Source: Didymodactylos carnosus
Lineage: Eukaryota; Rotifera; Eurotatoria; Philodinida; Philodinidae
Direction: 5' to 3'
Length of the DNA stretch: 64,000 nt
Assembly: GCA_905250885.1 (NCBI GenBank)
Contig: CAJNOQ010000109.1
Coordinates: 1-64,000, forward strand
This document shows positions 49,201 through 61,000 of this stretch, one piece after another; within the stretch, counting starts at the first letter, position 1, and each line of letters opens with the position of its first letter. Both the position numbers and the translations under genes were made by a program. The notes under the pieces are model-generated. The model was not told the origin of the DNA and did not search any database. It saw only the letters and a list, made by a program, of their open reading frames with translations.

Positions 49201-51609
49201 GATGGTAAAAAAGTGATTGTTGGCACATTCGATGGTCGATTTATAGTATATACTGATTCGTTAGTATACGATACAGTGATGAATATTGGAGATAAAAATA
49301 ATAATCGATCGAGAAAAAAACGACGAAAACCAAGAAAAATTACTGGTATTGAAGCCATGAATTTAAATTCCTCTAAAGTATGTATTTCTATCTATATTTC
49401 TCATTTTTTTTTAGTGAAAATAAAATAAAATTAAACAGCTTGTTTATCTATTAATACTTGAGACAACTAATATTTCTTTTCTTTGAAAAACAAAACTTTT
49501 TTCTTATATTTAGATATTAATTACATCAAATGATTCTCGTATACGTTTATATGATATTAAAACGAAAGAAATAGAAAGAAAATATCGTGGTTATTCGAAT
49601 AATTCAAGTCAAATTCGTGCATCGTTTAGTCACGATGATCGTTATATTATCAGGTAAGAGAAAAATATTCTTAATTTCTAATATTTTTCTGTTTCAATAT
49701 TAAAAATCTATGTATATAGCGGAAGTGAAGATAGTTGGTTCTACATATGGCAAACAGTGCCTGTAGATGACGTATCGATAAATAACAAATATTCAAAATT
49801 ATCAAAAAAGCAACGTCGACATTTTGATCGTGCTTGGGAACGAATAAGAGGTAATATTAAAATAGTTTTAAAAAGTACAATGAGGTGAGAGGTGAGGAAT
49901 TTCATTAATTGTGTTGATTAAGTGATATCGACTATGAATTTTTTACTACATTTCATCTTTTAGACTCAATTTTGGAAAACATCTTCATTGTGAAAAACCG
50001 GAAAAAACACATTTTTTAGCTAGTTTTCAATTTTTCACCACGAAAGAAGTGCTTCTCAAGCTTGAGTTTGGAACACGAAATGTAGCAAACTCTGTCATTT
50101 TCTGAATAACTCGAGAATGAAAAGGGATAGAGACTATCGGTTTTCACCATACAATAGCCAAGACTTTCTAGAATTTTTACTTAAATACATAAATACATTT
50201 ATTTTTGTCCCTTTTTGGAAGACTAGTTGGGGAGAAATTTTGTTAGTTTTTCGCCTTGAAATTCAATGTTCTAGAGTACCGTGTAATATTTCTAATGTAT
50301 GTGTATGCGTCGACCCTTAGTTTCTCAGGTTTCTGTCTCCTCTACGTTTTAAAATGATGTCTCTAGGCTGAGTTATGAATTTTTTTCAGAAAGAACCTCA
50401 TATTTCAAAAGTGATCCACGATCGTGAAAGCGCTGCTTTCAGTAACCATTAGGAGCCAGCAAAGAAAATTCATAGTATAAATAGAGGAGAGTCAGGACTA
50501 CATTTTAGTAAAAAGAAAAAGTTTTCATCTCTCTTGAATCAAGAGTTAATAGGATTTTTACGGGAAAAAAATGAAACGCTTATATATTATGAACCATCCA
50601 GTAAAAGACGCTTAAACTTGCTGGGTGATCAGGATTCAGTGAGTGCTGAGAGTGAGTACTACACAAAACTAGAAGTTCTTAGCTATCATGGTTCATGAGT
50701 TACAGGGGTCGGATACTTTTCAAGAGTACTGTAGGATGCCGGTGATCTACATCGTCGTCAATGTGTCAAATGAGAATGCACTCATAAACAAGTTGAACTG
50801 ATAGAGAAAATGTAATAAATATGAACTCTTATCTACCTGAAGTAACAGGCAAAACTGATCAAACTTTTCGGGTTACAATAGACCATAATAGACTTTTAAC
50901 AGTAAAGATGTGTCGAAAATCAAAAATACACTTTGACAAAATATTCTCACACATTATTTTCTTAAATTATATTAAGCCGTTTTCTCATTAAACCATCTTT
51001 CTTTTTTTTTTATTGAATATCGTCGACGTTTCACCCTATATTTCATATATCTATTTACTTGTTCCTTTCTACTCTTGATCTTTAAATATATCGTCTTTGA
51101 CAATAGCCTAAAGATAAGTTGCAACGTCAACAGTGTCCAATAAATAGAGTTTATTATTATGACTAATGTTATTTAAGCCAACTATTAATTAATTTTCTGC
51201 CTCTACATTCTTCAAAGTCAAAGGATAAACGAAGAACTCTCTAGTGTGTATGTCACAATATCTGATCGAACAATATTTTTATCTTAAAAACATTTATTTT
51301 TATTTTTAATTTTTAGTACACAATAGTGTCGTGACATCAGCAATATTTGCTCCTAATCCTGCATTAATCATGGATTATGTTTATACTCATACTAATTCAC
51401 CTTCTCTTCCTGTTGCCATTCCTCCATTACTTAATCCTAGTCAAAAATTATCGCGTAATATTACAACAGCTAATTCTACGAAAGTTAGTTCACGAACTTA
51501 TATGAACAATCACAATGGAAACAATGATTATACAATTCCACCGTATGTTATCGTAACAGCTGATGCCAAAGGTCAATTAAAAATACTTGTCAATAAATTT
51601 CGAATCTAA
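46298..51609 (+). CDS. WDR44: WDR44 (Rab11-binding WD40 protein)
   Basis: Predicted 1029-aa protein in 11 exons: 46298-46482, 46566-46614, 46669-46965, 47048-47781, 47840-48144, 48241-48450, 48569-49015, 49079-49377, 49514-49653, 49720-49850, 51317-51609; all phases agree. Residues 50-56 (DFYDAPE) match the FFAT-like motif by which WDR44 binds ER-resident VAP proteins. A conserved central block (KNLDYGKYVPLQEA...MNPMTMQIL) precedes a C-terminal beta-propeller from about residue 570. It includes AHNGPIWCMRFSPDGRLL, SSSMDKTVRLWHLSRKECL, HIDFVSAIAFHPRDDRYF, RKITGIEAM, SSQIRASFSHDDRYIISGSEDSW and VVTSAIFAPNPAL, a near-complete match to the family. WDR44 is a Rab11 effector in recycling and ER-tubule contacts. 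The last intron (1466 bp) is far longer than the rest. Confidence 0.95.
49851..51316 (+). other. Long last intron of WDR44
   Basis: 1466 bp against 50-120 bp for most other introns of the gene. No recognised exon, element or RNA gene inside. Splice donor GAG|GTAATA and acceptor TTTTTAG. Confidence 0.6.
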
Positions 51610-54600
51610 ATTAGAAAAAATGTCTTCTTTTTTTTTTTTATAATTATCTTTAAAAATGTTTCTACATATCGATAAATCTTTAATTATGTGCATTCGAAAC
51701 TTTTTCACATGTGATACATTCAAGTGTTTTTTTTTTTCATTGTTTGTGCAGAAAAAAAAGCGTTTTTTTTTTTGTATTTTTTACATAAATATATATATGT
51801 CTGTGTATTTGTTTGTGTTTGTTTTTTCTTTTTTTGTTGTTATTAATACTGATAATAATAGAATGATCAGAATAATAAAACAGTCATTCGGTTTTTTTTA
51901 AATTAAATTCATTTTTGTCTTCTTCTATATTATTATAATATCTTTCTTCCAAATGATCGATGAGAATTGAATATCTTTTGCTTGAAATTTTGTTAAAATA
52001 TATATCTAGTGAACATTCTGATTAAAAAAGAAAAAGAAGACAATAGAATTGAGTACTAATATTTATGTTTATCATTTTGTTGTATGATGAACGTCTGCCT
52101 GATTAAGAAATTTTTTCCATATTAATGGAATAATTAATTTTAAAAGGGAAAATAGGAAAATAAATTGTTTACACCAGAGATTATCCGTGAAAAATAGTAT
52201 GTACATGACAATTCATCATTTTGTTTTTAATGACTTTATTTGTATTTTTATTTTCTATCATTCTTACGTGTTACCTGTCTATGAAAAAATAATGAATAAT
52301 TAAAATTATTCATCCTAAAATTAACTGATTAATCGTACGTTTTTATTATTATTTTATTTTTAATACAAAGAAAATCCTTTAGTATAACTGTGGTGGGTAA
52401 TAGATTGCATCTGACTCGTATTATTATTTGTTTTTACAATTAAGTGATTTTGATTATTATTGATTTGTACTGTATACTAAAGATAGAAATAATTGTTTAT
52501 TATTTCTGATCGATTTCATTCACCTTTTACGTAGGAATGAATGAATAGATAAACATCCAATCTATCTAACCTTGCTTATTTTTAATAATTGACATTTTTT
52601 GTTTTCTTCTTCTCTTCTGATGTATTGATTAGAAGAAGAAGAAACAAAAAGTTAGAAGTATAAAATTATATTGACTAAAAGTACATATAGTCTAACCCTT
52701 TCTAGTAAATATTTTCATTTCTAGAGAGTCTACTTCTATTTATCTCTCTTTTCATATTCATCATACAATTTGTTAATGTGCATAATTATTTACTAAAGGT
52801 GATTTTTAGTTTATTTTATTGAAAAGATAAATAGTCATGTTGTTTTATGAGTCAAAAAAAGAAAAAGTGGTGGTCATTGATTGTTTTTTTCGATAATAAA
52901 ATAAGATAACGTTTTTTTCTTTTGTTTGTCTTCTAATAGCTTCATTTACTTTTAGTGAAAAAGGTATACAGGTATACGTTTTATATCTGTATTCAACTCA
53001 TTTATCTGAGAACAATAAACAAGAATAAACGTTTGTTCTGATTTCTCGAAACAAACTAATTATTAGATGTCTATCTTCTCTTCTTCTTTTTCTTCTTCTT
53101 CTTCTTTTCTTAGTACTATCTCTCTGTTGATCAAAAATTTAGGCATATAGTTGTTGTGGCGATAGAATAACACAAAATATATTGCGTTTTATCAATAAAA
53201 AGCACATTTATAAGCTTTCTCTCTCGATACTGTGTATATAATGAAAATGAATGATATTCTCGTAATCTTGTTTTTTCTTTCTTCTCTTATATTTATTCAT
53301 ATAGAATTTACAGTACTCAATATATATAGAGGGTGTAGTACAAAGCATCAACTATATTTTGTGGTAAAAAAAAAGTAGTCTTTTGTCTGTTCCAAATTTG
53401 CTATTTTCTTGTATCTTACACATCATTAGAAATTATTATATTGTGTCAAATATAAAAGACGAGGGAATTTATATATCCATATATATATATATATATCGAA
53501 CTTCTCTTACTCTTCTTGAGTTAAAACGAACAAGCACATTATTATCTTCTCTTTTTCTCTCTCTTTTCCTTTCTCTCATCATTCTATTTCCCTTTTGTCT
53601 CGTACGGTGTATAACCTAAGATATGTGTATTATTTTTTGTTTTTTCATGTTATGATTATAATTATTAATATTCTGATATGCTAATGTTTTCTAACTTGTA
53701 TATTGACGATAGATACATACTGTTTTTTTGTTTTTGCGTTTTATAGGTTATTTCTTTTTTTTTTTATTTGTTTTTTCTGCCACTCTGTTAATAATCAAGC
53801 TGTTACAATTTCTTCTAAAAAAAAATGCCAAAAATATGTAGAAAAAATAGACATAATTGCTTGTATTCAAACTTTTTTAATCTTAACTACAATTTCGACG
53901 TATTATAAACTATATGTTAGATCTAAACGATAGATATTTTTTGTCTTCTTCAATATATGTTGAATATTGATTAGTTAGTCTTATATTGATCAAGAATCAT
54001 TTTTTTCTTAATTAAACTAACTAACTTTTTTTACTCTTCTATGTTGATATTACTTTACTAATCAAACATTTCTTTTAATTTGATATGTAATTATATGAGA
54101 TTATAGATACATCTTTTCTTCTCAATCTCAAATAACATATTGTTTTTATCTTTATTTTAAGTTCATGTTTACTTCTTGACTATTCTAATCATGTAAATCG
54201 ATCATCTAGGAATCAGTTCAATAATATATATATCTATATATCTATATATCTAGCGTATTTTTACTTTATTTGTTATATATATAATTATTCACGTCAGGTA
54301 TGATAATGTAATTGACAATAGCAAATGTTTCAATCGTTTATGGAAATGAAGACATGATTATGTAAAAAAATTTCACATTAAGACTCAATTTACTCCTACA
54401 CACATTTTTTTATTTCATATACAAAAAATATGTTTTCTCATCTTTCTCTGTATGTCGTATTAGAGTCACAGTCGTTATAACTCAATTTTGATAGATATAA
54501 AATGTTTTTAGGGCAAATATGAGGAAAATTTGTTAATGTTGAGATATAAATACATATAGAGATTGAGAAGGAAAAAAACCGTCGGTCAAAATGAGTGATG

Positions 54601-57600
54601 GATTAGAGAGTTGATTAGAGAGTATAATAGAAATACGTATGTGTCTGCATCTGTTTATGATTTTTGTTCTCACACGAGACAAATTATTCGATTTAGTTTA
54701 TTCTTTTTTTTTTGTTAAATAAATAAATAAATAAATGACTAAATATATTACGCACATGTCTACAACATCATCTGTTTGTTACTGTAAAATCTTTAACCGT
54801 ATTAGAGTGAAAAAGCAGGTGGATTTTTAATCCAAAATGTATATTTCATATTTCATCTATTTTTCCGATCACGTTCACTCCTTTTTTTTTCTTCTTCGAC
54901 CATCATTAAACGTATTTTTTCGTTACGGTGAATGACAATAAAGGCATCCAATCATTTTATCTAGAACTGGAACTTTTTTTCTTCTTATTAATGGCACTGG
55001 AGAAACGATAGATACTAGAAAGGTAAGCTGATGAACTCTTTTTGTATGATAAATAATCTGTAATAATTATTATTATTTGCAATTAGAAAAAAAGAATAGG
55101 AATTAGTATCCTAATGGTAGTACAAGATTATTCACAACTGTATTGAGAAACACAAAAATAATTTGTAATCACTGTTTATGCAGTTCACTTCGAAGCTGAC
55201 CTTATGTGAGTTAAATAAATATTTTGTCCAACTAGTGATTACTACTGTTTCTGAACGTGAGCACTATCTAAAAGCGTTCTTATTTTAATTTAAAAAAATT
55301 TCATATTTTACATCTGTAGGGATTCAATTTTGAACAGTGTCTATCGATAATCCTCTGTCACCATTTGCTACTCATTAGAAACTTGTCATTTTTGAAGTTT
55401 CTTAGACATAATCAAAGTATCATCCATCCTTTTACAGTATAATCTGCAAAGGTATACAATGTTATCCAAGTTTCAGTACACTATCGAGAAAATCTGATAG
55501 TATTTTGTCGTCGTATCTTTCCTAAAGTTATTTGCGGATAGATTTGAGAAACGTTTTCTTTTTTTACAATCTAATAGTCTTGAGCTAAGGATTAGATAAA
55601 AGCGGCGGATAAAATAACTAGGTCCGATCAGAGGTGCAGAATCTATCCCATAAGAATGAAAAACTTTCCTTCACGGAAGAATTTCTAAAAAGTTCCTTAG
55701 TATTGTCGGAACATTTTCTTCTGCAACTAATTTTTTAGTAAAAATTTTGTTTTGTTCAAATTTTTCTAAAAAAAGTTCTCCACCGACAGTCATCAGAGCA
55801 AACAGTTATATTCTATACCTCTGACTTAGACATAAGCAGGAAAAAATCGAACGTTACCGATCTATTTGTGATGATATTGGATTAAACGTACTAAAGTTTG
55901 ATGTTTCAGTTGTTTGACAATTCTTTTTTAGTATATGTAGATTTTTCTAAGATAATATATATATGAGTCGATTACATATCTTGGACATTAGATGAATCAC
56001 GATCAAAATTAGAGAACATTCATTTTAAGTGTTATAAAATGTTGTTTTGAGAAAAAAGCTTTTAGGTATACTCATTGTGCGTTAAATGGAATGTCAACAT
56101 GCCTTCATTTCGCATAATCTGTTAGTTTTTAATTCATATCAAAACATTGTACCGTAAAAATGCGTTGTTTTTTATGTCGTATTTATTTTTCGTTAATATT
56201 TTTGTTTTGCCTTTCTATTATTCAATCACAACCATCTTTAAATATGGAACATATTGTGCTCCTCCTACAAAAACACACGTTTTTTGACTATAGGGCAATA
56301 TAAAAGAGAAATAAATAATAACAGACAGAAGAATATAGAGAATATTGTACGGATGAGAAGAATATGAATCTATAGAATAAATAGTATTTTTTCTCTCTTG
56401 TCTTGAAAGTGTCTTTAATTGATCGGATGCGACAGTAATCGGCTTGACTTATTATTAAGTACTCATAAAATTTATTGATGATAATAACAAAAAAAAAGAT
56501 TAAGCAGTATTACGTGTATGTGTGAAGAGTGTAAAACTTTCTTAAAACATGTAATTTTGTATATAGAGCTTCTGGTCTCTTTTTAGCTTGTTTGACGTCA
56601 TAAATTTTCAGTTCTTTTACAAAATGTATGTAATAAACGAATTTAAGACTGATATTTTTATTGAATGGAATTTTATAGTAGAAAATATCAAATTTTCCAC
56701 TTTTTCTCATTAGTGATCAGTAAAAATTGTCTATGTGACTACGTATAAAGGACGAAACAGTTTTTGGTTTTGTATTTGCCAATAGTGAGAACAAATCTTT
56801 CAAAGTTTCGTTAAGATAGGATTCTGAAGCAAAGAAATATTGATAGAATTCAATGTAGAAATTTGACTTTCTAAATGAGCCTTCATCTTATAGCATAGAA
56901 TGAGCTAGAGAGGTAATGCGGATCTCGTCTATCTTCAACTATTCATTACGATAAATCTTAAGCTTACTTTGTTCTTTGCTTTAGTGATGTACATATTTTT
57001 ATTTTTTTGCTTAGCGACTAAATAGTGATTGAAATCACGTTATTAATCAATTTTGTTAAATCAGTAGAGAAACAACAATCTTCTCTATGCTATACATCAT
57101 AATTTCTAGAGTGTGAATTAATAATGATCCTTTCCGTTTTTTAATGTGACTAAACTTCTAATAGATTCTTAATAGAAGAAACAAATAGATACACACGTCT
57201 CAAATCGAAATAAAATAATCGGTTAAAGAACTAAAAAACTGGCATTGGGACTAAAAAAGAAAAGAAGCTTTATCCCACAGTTCTTTAAGCATGATACGTT
57301 TTTTTTTTTTTTTTTATATTATAATTGAAACAGAGTAAAGAAAAATGATACGATTAAGAAATGAATGAAAAATCAAAAGTAAAAAAAGAAAAAAAAATTA
57401 TTTTATCGATATGGTGTCAAAAAAAAAACAGAAGAAAAAAAACAGTAGACTACCAAAGAAAAAGAAAATATAGATTAGGGTTAGAAGATGTAAAAAAAGA
57501 AAAGACCAGTAAGTGGACGTACGTCATCACAATGTTTCTTCAAATACATGAAGGAGAAGAAGAAGAAAAAAAAAAGCGCAAAGAACAAGTATAAAGAGAA

Positions 57601-58097
57601 GAAGAAGAAAAAATCATCACATCATTATATTTAACTTAAAGAGAAAAAAATAATAGTATTAGTGCCGAGTACAAATCGAAGAGTTCTTTTGTGTTGTAAC
57701 GATGACATATGTGTGACATTAATCAACATTTTATTAAGTATTAATAATAATATTAATTAAAAGTAGGACGACACATTTAAAGTCAATATGGAACTGTTAT
57801 GTTTCACCTGTTCAGTATGAATGTATGTATAACAGAAAAATAGATAAATTTTATTCTATCTTATTTTTGTTATCCATTTATTTTACATATATAAGAATAA
57901 TTTTATCAAAACTACATTAAAATTAATTTATGAGAGAATGTTCAAGTGTAGTTATTTCCTTAAATTTAATATAGGATAATTTAATTTTATTATTCTTTTA
58001 TTTTTATACTTTTTAGCTTATTAATTATATTATAATGAAACGTTCAATGTCTATCAATTGTAAATATTCTCATCAACAACAATTATCTTCTACTTAA
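51610..58097. other. 6.5-kb AT-rich gene desert
   Basis: No supported coding region on either strand. Very T/A-rich with microsatellite-like runs: CTT/TTC near 53084-53110, AT near 53478-53496, TATC/TATA near 54225-54252 and AAAT near 54718-54735. A purine-rich patch at 57300-57610 gives a Lys/Glu-rich open frame that I regard as compositional. It may include a long WDR44 3' untranslated region. Confidence 0.5.
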
Positions 58098-61000
58098 ATG
58101 GGTGAAAAGAATATAAACGCTCGATTACTTTTGATTACAGCTAATACAGGCACTATATTTGAAAAGGTTATTATTAAGATTTGTATCATTATTTTATATT
58201 TATTTGCCTTTTAGAATATATTTAAGATAAATTGATATGTTCTTATTTTGTTTTCTTTTTCTCTTTTAGCCTGAATTAGTATCAGAATGGCTTGCAGAAT
58301 TAGGAAAGGTAAGCAATTAAAATAAATTAATTACTACTATTCATTATGTTACTATTGTTTGATAAAAAAGATAGACTCTTATTTGTTCGAAAGAAAGATA
58401 AAAGCTGTTGAGTTATCATTTTGTGTTTATCTCATATACTCTATGCATTTTGAGAATGATTGTATAAGAACAAAATTATACGTCATCAAGTAATAAAAAT
58501 ATCGTTTTGAGTAATCAACTGTTGAACTATATGCACATGCAAAAATTCTGCACTAGTAAAACATCTTGTATTCATCGAAACCTGAGAAAATATAGAGTTT
58601 TTTCTTTAGCATCTGTTTTTTCTAATCTTTGTGGGAGATATATTTAATGAGAAGAGTAAAATAGATGCGATAAAATGCGAGAGTATTTGTCTTAAAGATA
58701 GAACATAATTATTCTAAAATTATGATCAACTTCAATATGAGGGATGATATCGCTGGTTTTTCAAGCTATTTTAAAACACTCGTTTGAATGATAAATATTT
58801 TTGTTTTTGATTTAATATGAAAAACTAAATGAACAGATGTTTTTATTGTGCATGTTTTTCTTTGCATGTATGAATGACGTCAATACTCTAGAAACCTTTC
58901 GCTTTATTGTGCGGTCAAATTTCGATCCATTAGTGTGTGATTTGTTTTGCTCTATTCTTTACGTGTATTATATACATTAAAACTAATCAGATGAAGAAAA
59001 AAAACATTCTTTTTTTCTTCTTTTCCTGAAAGACCGTTTAAAATACTTGATGGTAAAAAGCGACATTTCATTGAGATATGTAAGATTTTAATTAACAACT
59101 CGCTTTCCGTCACGTTTGAGAAATAAGTAGTTCAAAAAAACTTTATTTTCTAGACTGTATCATCTCTTTACCACATGATTTTGAGCTTATTACTTATTGC
59201 TCTTTAAACTTCTTAAACAAATTCAAACAACTGTATGCAAAGTAGTTTACTCTATTTTTAATTTTTATTATAAGGATGGGTAAAAAGAGACATTCGAATA
59301 TACCGGGTTTTCATAAACAATTGTCTACCATCAATTAGGAGCACCTTTCCAATATAGTCTAATTGAAGTTGTTCATAAATATTTCGAGCATATCCGAAAA
59401 CAATAGTAAAAATGCTGAAATTGTAAGAAATCTGCATTGAACAATAAAGATAAATTAATTTTAAGCGTTCTTCTTATTGAAGTGTAAGGTTGGTATTTTC
59501 TGATTTAGAACATAAACCAGTTTTGAAATAAATTCTTGTTCACAATATGGACTAGTCTTTGATCTATCGAATTAACCATTTACAGTTTACTGAACGAAAC
59601 AGGATTTTACTAGAAATCTTAGCTTTTCACTGAGAAAACTGGATGGTCGGGACTCTTTCGTCTTGGGGACTGTTCACACGTTTCAAAAGTATTTTAGCAC
59701 TTGAAGAAACGTTTTTTGGTTTGTCGAAACGCTAAATTTCTATTAAAAGTCTTTTTGCTCTGATTAAATATAATTCGATCAAATTGAGTTTTGATGCATT
59801 TAATAGTAAGTTTTTCTTGTCAAGAATGGCTAAAAACTAGAGATGTACAGTCTGACCTGATCCGCCTAGTACAGGTGCTAATCAAATACAGGTATCGAAT
59901 ACAAGTATAAAAATGGTGCTTTGCACATCACTACTTAAAACTAATGAAAATATGATGATAATTTTCGATGTCTTTTAATCCCAAGTACTCTATTATATGT
60001 TTCTTTCACATAGCTCAATAATCATATATAAATGAGCATTGTTGGTTAACTCTACATTGACAATCACAAAACAGGGAGATACCTTGTTTCATACTTTTCA
60101 ATAATTTTTCTAATATATCTAAGAACAAAGTTCACTTTTTTTTTGCCATAAGGACGATTTTCTGCGAGATAATTTACAGAACAATCACAGTATCAGAACA
60201 ATCAGTAAAATACGCATGAAATTTATCTTCTTTGTATGCATCTGGTTCACATTTAAACAGGCCATGATTAGCTTACGGTCCATTTGAAATGTCAGAAAAA
60301 CAATCTTCTGTATTGTTGATGCATTTTTATCAATGATACTTTTATTCGACTTTTCACATTTTCCCTCTGCCATTATTATTTCTCTATCGTGTTATTATTC
60401 AATATTATACTTGTCAGAATATTTTTTATTTCAGAAGTGATAGTTTCGCCAATTTGCGACTTTTCAAGTAAAATCTTTGATCTGATTATAGTTTGTTATC
60501 TTGAGAAGTTCTGTTTGGTGTAACTGTTTTTTTACAAACAAACTTTAAACGAGTATATTTAATGGAAATATAAATTGTTTATATTAAGAAATGTTGAACA
60601 AATTAAAGAGATATTGCCAGTTATTAGAAGTAGCTCTCAGTCATATTGGCTTGTCGGCATAGATATAACTTACGCGTACGAGGGAACATTCCCAACTATC
60701 ACTTTAAGATTTGGACGAATTTTTAATACAGCCAGATTGTAGAGAATTCACTTTCGTTCTGTAAGCATTTTATATGTTCTTCTACAATCTGGTTTTGTCA
60801 GAAAATTTGATGATATTTTTCTTTTCTGAAAGTACCAGATCAAAAAACCAATGTCACATAGTAAAAAGATAAGCAAAATGTATTTTTCCACAATGCACAA
60901 TGTGTAGTTCCACAATGCATTTAAACAAATTTAAACAGTTCGAAACAAAATATGTTAAAAAATAAAGTTTGAAACAAATCCAAAAGTTTTTTAAACCAAA

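Noticed and set aside
57361-57594. 77-codon Lys/Glu-rich frame
   Set aside because: Arises from a purine-rich low-complexity tract.
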